Of a stretch of DNA of 64,000 bases, positions 11,001 to 23,000 are shown piece after piece. The notes below the pieces were generated by a model. That model saw only the letters and a list, made by a program, of their open reading frames with translations, did not search any database and was not told the DNA's origin. The position numbers were made by a program, and so were the translations under genes. Each line of letters begins with the position of its first letter. The stretch's first letter is position 1. Location: the NCBI GenBank assembly GCA_949987565.1, contig OX465110.1, positions 16,966,394 to 17,030,393 on the forward strand. Direction: 5' to 3'. The stretch comes from Luidia sarsii. Lineage: Eukaryota > Echinodermata > Asteroidea > Paxillosida > Luidiidae.

Positions 11001-14000
11001 AGCGATCCACGAAAGCCTGGTGAGGCACGAGCCCCTTGGAGTGCCTCTGCCCGATGTCGGTGAGGAGGAAGAGGAGGAGGAGGAGGGGGAGAGGCAAGAG
11101 AAAACTCCACGGGGATACACCTTGGAAATACTGGAGGACTCCCTCATTCGTAAGTAGCATCAACCTTGGCCCAAATTCCCTGAAAGAAAAACGTTGTTCT
11201 CACTCGGAAACTTTTGGAATTTTTTTTAGACTTGAACTGGCGTAAATAAGAAAGGTAAGGTTTGCAGGAACACCGTCTATTTCAAAGGGGTCTCATTTCA
11301 GAGTGGTAAAGTTGTCTAAAAAAAAAGTTGGTTCTAGCTGTCTTTAGAACTTCATACTTTTTTTAAAAATTATTTCTCCAGAATGCAATGAGAATGCGCA
11401 GCGCATATTTCAGAGTGTCCTCCACCGTAAGGACCGTGCCGACTCCACCCGGAACGCTCTGAACGTCTTGAACCGGTTCAAGTTCCTCTTCCATCTGCCC
11501 ATCACGATTGAGCGCAACATCAAAAAGGTGAGATCAGTAGACATTGGGGCACCCAGCAGTAAATTTCACCAAACTCATCGTAACTCACTATCCATCGCGA
11601 GACAATGAGCATTGCATGGAAACCATAATGGCCTATCACAACATACGATGAGTTATCCATCGTAAGTTGAGTTATGATGCATCGTGAGGCTTTGTGAAAT
11701 CCAGCCCTAGTGTCTTTCTTCATTGCACAGATGATACTTCCATATTAATGTGGGTATTGTACAAATTTATGCCGTTTTTGTGTCGAATGAATCGGGGTCT
11801 GAAAGATCCACTCACTGGTTCCCTCCATCAAACTTGATATCTGGGATTGGAACCAACGCATTGATAACTGATCCAGCCACGTCAATTAGAAGTGGAGCAT
11901 GTTTGCATGTTTAACAGTAACTGGACTTAAACTAAGGCCCAATTACAATAAGTAATTTGATAGTCGCAGGCTAGTTTGGTTCATTCACGTCGTCTTGATT
12001 TCATTCTTTTATCCTTTCGCTTTTTACTTCACGTTTCTCTTTTTCCGACCAGGGTGACTATGAAGTCGTTATCAACGATTACGAAAGAGCCCGGCAACTC
12101 TTTGCAGACACAGAGGTCACAGTCTTCAGGAAGGGTAACTATCCGTCTGACCATCAGGAATCATTCATAATCAAGTCACACTTCTAGAGCTACCTCTGAA
12201 TATTTCTTATGAGCAGACATCAGAGCATGGCACAGAGCGGGTCATTACTTTTGAAGAGCAGGGATGTAAGACTTCCGGAAATTTTCGTATTTTTGATTTT
12301 ATGTCATACTGGTATCTCAAATTGCTCATTTTTATCGGTTAAAACCATACAAAACTGAAGGGCGCCTGCACCCCTGCCTTGAATCTCACAATCGCATCTC
12401 TCAGTCGTGTAAGCGCTCACTCGCAGTCGCACAATTGATTGGCCTTCGGTAATTTTCAGGAAATGACGGTCACTCACATCCCTGGAAGATGTCCTGGTGG
12501 CAATGGTGACTCAGGGATGTCAGACTTCCGGAAATTTCTAGATTTCCAGAAATGGAATTTTTTTATTTTTTTTATTATTGTTATTATTATTATTTTTTAT
12601 GTCAAACAGATATCTCAAACTGCTCATTTTTATCTGTTAAAACCCTGAAAACTGAAGGGCGCCTGCACCCCTGCCGTGAATTTCTCAGTCACGTAAGCCC
12701 TAACTCGCAGTCGCATCTCTCGGTCGCGTAAGCGCTCACTCGCTGTCGCTCAATTGATTGGCCTTCGGTGATTTGCAGGAAATGGCTTTGTCAGTCACTT
12801 ACATCCCTGGAGACTAGAAACAGCATCAGGCCACCTAAAACAAGGCGGGGGGGGGGGGGGGGGGGGAGACTCAGCGGCTGAATGTTCTGGAACTTCAGGA
12901 ACAAACATAGCCTGTGATTTTACACCAAAATTCTGAGGCATTTGGAAGCCCCCATTCCTCCAAAAGACCCCCTTCGACCACCAAATGAGCCGTAACACCC
13001 CAGCCCCACCCAAGAATAAAGTCAAGGGCAACCTCTGCATTGCACCCAATACTAAAACGAGCCTCAGAGCTGGCAACAAGCTTACCAGTACTTTCTTGTT
13101 TTCTTTTGTCGCTCGTGAAGTTTACGAAGAAGTGGAGAAGCGCATCGTTGACCTGAGAGTTCAACTGAAGGACAAACTAATGGAGCTGCCATCTACCCTT
13201 GATGAGCAAAAGAAACTTATCAGGTATACCAGTCCACATGTCCAGCAGTCTAGAGACTGCGCTCATTGGTTTAGTTGTTCACCGACGTGGCTTCAGTTGC
13301 TGGTTTGATACTGAGGTTGGTCTGTATGTCGACCTGGTCCCCCCAGTTAGGACATTGAATCCAGCAACCAAGCTGTTTGCCTCATCTCACCCGCACACTA
13401 TCGGTCCCTAGTTGTAGAAACGGAGAGGTATCGGAACGGCTTCTTCCCTCGTTCTGCTTCCATCTGGAATTCCCTTCCTGGTTCTTGCTTTCCCCCTGCC
13501 TACGATCTTGCCCTTTTTAAAAGGAATGTTAATTCCTATCTCCGATCTTCCCGAGTCCCTCTGAACTCCTGCTTTCTCTAGCCCTTAACCTTGAGTGGCT
13601 TTTCAGCCTTGTTTTGGGCAATTTTTGCATTAATTTCTCTCCGTCTTGCAGATATTTGGTGGAGTTGGAGGCACCAGGTGACCCTGCCTGGGAGTGCATA
13701 GTCAATCAGCAGCAGTGGCTACTGAAACTGCTGCAGAAATGCAAAGACGACCATCTGCAAATGGGTAGGTGCCTCCTTCATAGTCCCAGGCCTTAAGTGA
13801 GAGACGAAGACAAATCAGAATTTATGGCTACGGCTTTGGCTGTTTGTTTGCACAGTTTCTATGCCCGGTTGCCCAGAGCTGTAGACATAGCCATTAATTT
13901 AGATCTACCAAGATATGAATGTTGGGTGTTTTTATTTTTTCAAGCCCAACCTAACCCAACCCAACCCAACTCAACATAACCAACCCAACCCAACCCAACC

Positions 14001-17000
14001 CAACCCAACTTAACCTAACCCAACCCAACTCAACCTAACCAACCCAACCCAGCCCAACCTAACCTAACCCAACCCAACTCAACATAACCAACCCAACCCA
14101 ACCCAGCCAAACCTAACCCAACCCAACCCAACCCAACTAAACATAACCAACCCAACCCAACTTAACCTAACCTAACCCAACCCAACTCAACCTAACCAAC
14201 CCAACCTAACCCAACCAAACTCAACCTAACCAACCCAACCTAACCCAACCAAACTCAACATAACCAACCCAACCCAACCCAGCCCAGCCCAGCCCAAGTT
14301 TCACAGTCTCACAGTCGGAGATTAGTCTCACAGTCGGAGATTAGTCTCACAGTCGGCGATTAGTCTCACAGTCGGCGATTAGTCTCACAGTCGGCGATTA
14401 GTCTCACAATCGGAGATTAGTCTCACACAGTCGGCGATTAGTCTCACAGTCGGAGATTAGTCACACAGTCGGCGATTAGTCTCACAGTCGGAGATTAGTC
14501 ACACAGTCGGCGATTAGTCTCACAGTCGGAGATTCGTTCATGTTTTGTTCACATACAGACCAACAGAACAACCCGGAGCCGACCAGTGTGACGCTGCGAG
14601 CCAAGGTTCACCACTCCAGGAATAGATCAGGTTTGGCCCGTGGATGTCGACCCAGTATGGAATGAAATGCCTGCGTCTTAACAATGAGGATCCATAGAAT
14701 GTCGCATGTGGTTGGACTCATTGTCTACAATCTTTTTGTTAACCCTTTGAAAAGGAGTCGCACCAACCCGATCCCAGCTTAATCCTGAGCTACCCTAAAC
14801 ATTACCCCTCTACTTTTGCCAAAAACTAACCCTAGTCCAATCCTAAATGCCATTCAAGCACAACCCATCGTACCTCAACCCAGCCCAACCCATACCAGCC
14901 CACCCCAGATTATCTTGAGTGAACTGCCAAAGTCAACTGTCTACCTAATAATGCAACCCACTCTACCCAAACCCAACCCAACCCAACCCAACCCAACCCA
15001 ACCCAACCCAACCCAACCCAACCCAACCCAACCAACCAACCACATTCAACCTAATCCATCACATCCCAGCCCAACCAAACCTAACCCAACCCAACCCAAC
15101 CCAACCTAACCCAACCTAACCCAACCCAACCCAACCTAACCCAACCTAACCCAACCAACCCTATCCAAGTTATCCAACCCAACCCAACCCAAACAGAAGC
15201 CAACCCAATCAGCGCACACACACCAAAACATCTCCCACCAATTGCTTAATAATAATAAAGAAGAATCAAGACTCATTTACATTCTCACAGCAATTTGTTT
15301 TACGTCGGTCGATCAACCTAGCCCTCAACTGCCATCAAAATCACATAGTAACTAATACTCTAATTTACTTACTCTTTGATTACTGAAAAATATCATTCAA
15401 TTCTGTCTGAACTAATTTGTCCAATACTTTTATATCATACTACTGTACCTGTCACTAACAGGTTAAACAAGAATTGTATTGCCCATTTCAGTTCTCACCT
15501 CAGCCATTTTTGATGCACAGTTCTTTGTTGGAATGCTCCCTTGTTTGGTCTCTTTTTTTTTTCTTTTTTTTTGCTTTTCCTCGGTTATTTTATGCTTTGT
15601 TTTATTTACATTTAGGCTCGTTCAATCAAATGAAATTCAACGCCGCAGACCCTGCAGGTGAGCATGGCATTGTTGAATGGAGCCCAACTTCAGTCTGTCT
15701 GTTTTTCATCTTTCTTGACGGAAAAGTTCCCTCATTTATGTGAATCACTTGCATGGATACCGTTTCTTTCGCTTTGACTGGATAAATGCAAGTGTTTTTA
15801 GGGGGGGGCACACTTTACGTGGATTACTGGGACTACCCGCTTCCATATTGCTTTCAATAAAGCAGTGATTGCATCCTTAGACATATATAACCTATAGACG
15901 GACAGCATCTATTAGAAACAGCGTCAGGATACTGCAATGCCATGGGGGACCTGACTAGCGTCAAAGTATTGTGTAAGAGTACCCAAAAAGTAAAGAGTAC
16001 TGCTATATGTTTGTATGGCGTGTGACATGATGTGCATTCAAATTTGCCAGTGGTTCCGTGATGCTGCGCGATGACGCTTATACACGTGCGTGCTTTTTCT
16101 ATGTATGAACATGGCGCCACCCTTTACTTCCACCCATACTTTTGCAAAGATGGCAGCTTTCGTGGCATTTTAGTCTGATGCCTGCTATTGTCCGTCTATG
16201 GTTATGTCTACGGTCGCATCCCAACAGCCTCAGGCAGGATTCAAACCCTCGCCCTCTGGCCGACTTTTCTTGGGTGGTGGTCCTTATTCAACATTTTGTA
16301 TTTGCAAGCATCTGTCACTCTCATTCAGTTTGATTGGATGTGAAATCCACCACGCAGCCTTGACCAGCTCATGGGGCGAGTGGGTAAGACAGCCGCTCTA
16401 GAAAGCAGGAGTTGCAGGTTAGAATCCCTGCCGCGCTGATAGTGTGGTTTTTTAGTATTCAATCTGGCGATTCTCGCAAGTGCTGGACAAACTGCTATGC
16501 GCGCATGAGGAAGGGCAAACCTTCATTCGATCGCACTCACAAATCATAACAATGATGTGGAAAGTTTGCGATGACGCCGTGTAAGTCATCTCTCTGAGGA
16601 GTATACCTCAGAAAATGAGCCGGTAACTCATCACTTCAGGCAGTGTGTACTCTGCCCATCGTCAGGATGATGATGATGTCTGTCATACCAGTCACAGACT
16701 ATGGGGTCGCTGTATAACCTTTCCGCGTCCAATTTTCTCCGATAGTATCAGGCTGGGATTTCACAGCTTTTAATGCTTTTAATGCATTTTCCGTTGCAGA
16801 GGGAAAGTATAGCCCTCCCCAGCGTGTTCTCCTGTTAGAGGAGCTTGTAGACATCTTACAACTCACCCTCCCAGACCTGGGAAAGCTGGGCCACTCTTAT
16901 TTCAGCGCCACCATCGTTGCCGAGGTAACTGATTCTTACCTTCATCCTACGTGCGTGGATTACTTTCATACAGCTGTGTTCTCTGAAGCGTTAGATCTAT

Positions 17001-20000
17001 ACTCAATGAAATTGTAAATCCCTTGACCATCTTTTGCATTTTGATTCGGTTTGTTTTAGGCCGGAGGAAAGGACATGATGATTGACCGGTCCAAAGAGAA
17101 ACATTTCAGGGTGAGTTGGAGACTGAATTTGGTGGGTGTCAGTATGAAAACCCTTATTTGACACCTTTCAAATGGAGGAGCGATTTGAACGATTTCATGC
17201 TCAACCAAAGATTCCAATCAAGCATTGGACATTGGTCTTTGTCACTGTGCATGTCTTAGTAGAGGATCGTGTGCAATTTTTCTACCTCCTGTAAAGGTTT
17301 TTTTTTTTTTTTTTTTTTTCTTGTGTTTCCATTTTTCTCTACAGCAAATGGTGACGGAAGTGACTGTGCTGTTTGCCACTCTGGTCCGGGCTGCCTTCCT
17401 GCCGGACTCGCTCATCAAACTGCGCAAAGAGGAGCGGGCCAAGTACGGGTTCTGGTCCGACGCAAAGCAAGATGGCGCCGCCGGGGCCTGGCTCCCGCCG
17501 TGTGTCCGAAGCGTCAGGTGAGTTCTGGGCCCAATTTCACAGAGCCGCTTAAGCGTGAGAATCTGCTAAGCAGGAAAAGTCTTCCTCGTGTAAGCAGGAT
17601 TACAAGCTGCACTGCGATGCGATGCCAGCCGCTTTGGACTTCTATTCCACTCTTCTTTCCTTAGCATGAAACAAAAGTGAGGTTTGGGTTTTTAAGAGAA
17701 CCAGATGCGGAAAAGCGTTATGTGCTATTTGCCAACAGCAAATTATTATTATTATTTAAGGTGATATACAAAAATGTTGCAAACTGCATACTGACTAAAA
17801 TTACCAAAATGTAAATCTAAAATTGAGTGGGCCTGACGTTTCGATCCTAGCAGGACCTTTCTCAAAGGCAGAGTGACAAGGACAAAACAGATACAGATAC
17901 ATTATTAGATCACATTCGTTGATAGGTGGTGCCATAGGTCTGTGCATCTAATATTCTCTTGTACGTCCTGCAGGTCTGTGCTGGGTTCAATGGCGGCTCT
18001 GGACGTTCCTTCCTCAGCCGTGGATCACATCCACTCATTGGTGGCCGACCTCAGGGTTCACTGCATGGAGACGCTGTTCAAGGAAGCCAAAGAGGGTAGG
18101 GCCAGTTTCCATGGTAACACAGATTGCACGGTCAGTGGGTGACTGGTTCGAATCCCTCTCACCTGATGTTTAATTTTTTTTCTTTCATCTGTTTCAATCA
18201 AAGGAAGTGTAGCTGGGACATTTCTCTAAACAATTTTGAAAAATTGAAAAACTGGCAAAGACAATTTTGACTGGACAGGAGTTGAATCTGTGACCTCTGG
18301 ATTGAGGTACCAGTGCTCTTCCATCTGAGCTATCCAGCCCCTATGCGGTGACTTTCCCCTAATAGTCAACTAGTCTTTGTCGGGGTGGGGGCGCCAGTCA
18401 CAAGCAATTCAACCATTTTAAAAATGGCAACGAAAATTTGACTGGACTCAGTTTGGACCCGAGACCTCTGGTTTAACATACCTCTCTTTATAGCACCTGA
18501 GCTATCCAACCCTTAGATAGCGACCTTCCCCCAAAAAATTCAACTATCTCTGCTGGGTTGGAACGCCAGTCAGAGGAATTCAACTATTAACTGCCGTATA
18601 TCACCAGGGATCACACCCCCCCCCCTTCCGTTTATTTTCATCTCGCCAGATATCCGAGGTCTGCATACTCGTGAAACCTGGATGCTGCAGATGGACGATC
18701 ACGGAGGGATAACCTCGTTGGTAAGCTACCGTTGCCGTGGTTACTCCTCAAGTAACCAATGGTTACCTTAACTGAAAGCATGGTGTGACTGTGACACAAG
18801 TCATGTATTCTGTATGTGGGTTTATTCCCCTTAATGAAGATGATATTTGTATCATATCCCCGCAAGAGGTAATATGTATTATATCACCTATAAAGATTAT
18901 GATATTTATTTTATATCCCATAGATGATAATGTCATATTTCACCCCAAAATGATGGTGATATTTATAGTATATGCCACGAAAAGGTTGTTATATATTGTG
19001 TGTTATTTCCCTGAAATGAAGATGAACTTGATATAATATCAAACCATTGAGGAAATATTTGTGCTATTTCCCCACGATGATCATGATCTGTGTGTTATAT
19101 ATCTCCCCTCCTTACACAGCCCATGTTGTTTGAGAGTATGGTGGTCGACGTTGTGCAGCACTTGCAAGAAGTGGTCTGTGTAGCCCGGACAGGCGAGAAA
19201 GACGTACGTTTTCTGAAACACTGCCCTCTACCGGAAAAAAAAGTGAAGAAGTTGAAGCTCCGTTGCACCTTGCCAAGCTAGTGCAACGTTACAATTGGTG
19301 TTAACGTGTTGCCTGTAATCTCCAAGCATCTATGCACTTACTGTACAGGATGAAAAGCTAACAACTCCTGAGCATATTTCAGTGGTTACAAATAGATTTC
19401 TGTTCCGATGTTACAACTAATTTTTACTGTGCCTACATTATGATCATTAAATGATGCTATAATGGTGAAACGTTTCTTCCTAGCCATTCAGTTCATGTAT
19501 TTGCTTAGTAAAAATCCTATACAATGTGCTGTGCCCACCTTGTTCCTTTCAGATTTTCAGTGACTATGATGTGCAGAGGAAGACAGTCACTCTAACCTCA
19601 GATATTCTGAAGGTAAGTCTCATTGCCATTCCCTTTGAGAAATGAACATGCTCGCTATTAAACCCCCTACACAACATTGGTAAGATCGAAAAACAGAAAT
19701 GTTCGCAGATTTACATGAAACTTTATACAGTTTGAAGATGGTTATAGTAGAAATCTCTCACTGAAATATTTCTGCCTAAATTTTTTTGGGATTTTGGGAG
19801 AAATGAGTAAAAGAAATCGTTTACGTCTCACCGAGATCTAAACTATTTTTCGGAACAGTACGACTTTGAATGCTGCATTTTCGCGAAACAAATGAAGCGG
19901 TTTTCACGATTTTCTCGAGACTCGGTTGGCGGATTGAGCTGAAATGTTCACAGGTGTGCTATTTCATGCATACGTGGGATCAGACAACGTATGGATGCTA

Positions 20001-23000
20001 TTCTTTGACCTCGACCGATGTTGTGCAGGGGCTTTAAAGACCTGCCGTGATGTAATGCTTGATGAAAACAAAATTAATGGGAACATGGTTCCAACTAATT
20101 ACTGACTGAATTTACAAAGATGCTATTCTTGAAAGTTTTGGGAGCCTTGCGTTTCAATCCTAGCAGGAGCTTGTAATTATGCCTCTATCAAAACTCCTGA
20201 ATTGCAGTTCTGAATCCCTTCTGGTTTGTCCTGTAGGCCTTTGCCGGCTGCCTGGAGCAGCTTGCCTTCATGGGAGAGACGGAGGCAGACACCCACCGTC
20301 TAAGGTCAGGAAAACCAAGTAGAAGTCTTGTCTATACCTGCATTAATTGACACATTTTAGACGGTGCTCTAGACTCTAGTTAAAAAGCAATCGAACATAC
20401 ACTGATTTTTTTTTGGGGGGGGGGTTTGGTGTTGTTTTCGTCTGGACTCATTTCTCCCCGCCAGATTCGATGTTAGTTGGGTTTGTTTTTCTTTGTTTTT
20501 AGATTGTCCGAAGCTGTGATGAGAATTCCCGAGTCTTTGTTCCAGTCGTCTGAGGATAGTCTGCCCTCTATGGTATGTCACTACTTACTCTATTTATCAA
20601 TGTCGTAACCCGAGTACCAGTTGCATGCAATACGTATGGCATTTCGTCACTGGTCACCCTTTCCACTGGTTTCCCTGTTAAGCAAACTTGGTTGAGTCAT
20701 ATTCAAACTTGAGGTCATGTACAAAAAAATGTTGCAAAATGCTGGACTTTAATTACTTAAAAAAAAAAAATGCAAATTCACCCCAAAGGCTATAAAGTCG
20801 CTCAATCTTAATGGCTAAGGAAAGAAGGGGATAGGAAGGAAAAGAAACATCTGAATAGTGTAGAGATCCGAGCCCTTCCTTTCGGTTTATTTTTCCAGGA
20901 GCAATGTCTGGTGATTGTCCTTAGCAACTGCAACCATGTGTCACAGTTTGTCATCCCAAATCTTGTGGAGCAGTTTAAGAAGCAAGGTTACCCCTGTATG
21001 CTGGAGATGGAACGGGTGAGTGGGTACCTGTTAAATGTCCATTCCGCTAATCCTATCCAGCATGGATACCGGTTAAATGTCCATTCAGCCAATGCACTCA
21101 ATGCATTGACACCAGTGTGGGTACCGGTTCAGCCAATGAGTTCAGGACATGGGCCTCATTGAGGATACCAGTTAAATGTCCATTCAGCCAATGCATTCAG
21201 TGCATTGACACCAGTCTGGATACCGGTTATCCAAAAGTCCATTCAGCCAAATTTAGGACAAGGGCACCAGAGTGGATTCCGGTTACAAATGGTTATAAAG
21301 AAAAATACCTATGATATTTTTTTTTCTGATACAATTTCCCAATTTATTTTTTATTTGCGGAACAGAATGCCCAAGAAGCCTACATTGAGCTGGATGAGAA
21401 GATCTTTGAAGCCTACTGTGAGCAGAAGACGGATCCCCTGGTTGGGGCCTTGGAGCCAGGGTTGTATGCTGGCCACTTTGACTGGGCCGACTGCCCCCGA
21501 CCAACCGGTAGGTCCCAGGGCTGGAACCATGAGAGTTGTGCAGTATCCCAGTGTGCCAGCTTTAGTATTTGCTCATTGGCAGATGTCCTGGGTACATGTA
21601 CCATTTGGCAGAATGCAGGCACTGTGGTTCACTGAATGGCCTACCATGTACCCCCCCCCCCTACACTCTGAATAGGGTCATTGCATCCACACAGTCCATG
21701 GTATCAGTCAGCTGAATGCAGGCACTGTGGTTCACTGAATGGACCACTGTGTGCACTCTGAATAGGGTCATTGCATCCACACAGTCCATGGTATCAGTCA
21801 GCTGAATGCAGGCACTGTGGTTCACTGAATGGCCTACCATGTACCCCCCCCCCCTACAATCTGAATAGGGTCATTGCATCCACACAGTCCCTGGTATCAG
21901 TCAGCTGAATGCAGGCACTGTGGTTCACTGAATGGCCCACTGTGTACACTCTGAATAGGGTAATTGCATCCACACAGTCCATGGTATCATTCAGCTGAAT
22001 CCAGGCACTGTGGTTCACTGAATGGCCCACTGTGTACACTCTGAATAGGGTAATTGCATCCACACAGTCCATGGTATCATTCAGCTGAATCCAGGCACTG
22101 TGGTTCACTGAATGGCCCACTGTGTACACTCTGAATAGAGTCATTGCATCCACACAGTCCCTGGTATCAATCATTCAGCTGAATCCAGGCACTGTGATGG
22201 CAGATGAAAACTATGATTGGTTGGCAGCCCGCTTGCCCACCAATTTAGTTGAGCGCATGCGCTAGGTCTAATTTGCATATTTCATGGGAAAGGTCCATTA
22301 TGTACACTCTGAATGGGGTCATTGCATCTGCTGAACTGTGATTGGTCCAAGTCACGGGCCCCAGTGTGTGCTCTGCCCGTCATCCGGAGACCGGTTTCTT
22401 GTCTTTTCTTTGGGTGATGCAGTGGTGCGGCCGTACATCAAGGAGGCAGTCATGTGCTCCGTGGGGATCCACGCCGAGGTGCACGCCATCGCGCCGGCCT
22501 TCATGCCCCGCGTCATGGCCAGAGTCCTGGAGGCCATCTCGGACGAGATGGCCCGCCTGATGGGCTGCATCACCGAGTTCAGCCGGAGCGGGGCGCTGCA
22601 GGCCCGCCTAGAACTGGCCGCCATGGAGGAGGCGCTGACGGCCTACAGGAATGCCGGCACCAGGTAGGCATGGCTACGGTGGCCCACTTTGGACACTGAG
22701 AAAAATAATCTGCCTTGGACACTGGTTGACAGGTTCAATGGCATTTTCATTCAGGCATGCAAATTTTCCGCGGATCCGTGGATTTCCGCGTTTTTTTGAA
22801 TTCGGCTGTAAAAAAATGAAATCCGTAAAAAAAAAAATTAAAAAAAAAAAAATTAAAAAAAATATTATTTAAAACACATGCTGAGATCAGGTTAAAAACT
22901 TTTATGTTTACTTTTCATTTTGTGTAAACAAAAATTCAATTTTCTGGGTGTATGCCTTGAAAAGGTTAAAATCTGTCACTCTGCTTAAAGTCATAAGTGG

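Noticed and set aside
14297..14535. Regular 19-bp units that might suggest a CRISPR-like array
   Set aside because: There are no unique spacers between units; it is a plain minisatellite in a eukaryotic intron.
13940..15192. CCCAA arrays as interstitial telomere
   Set aside because: The unit is a pentamer with variants, not the TTAGGG hexamer expected for animals of this type, and it lies inside a gene.
21854..22174. 106-codon minus-strand ORF with internal protein repeats
   Set aside because: It is a by-product of the ~90-bp tandem array, whose period is a multiple of three in that frame.
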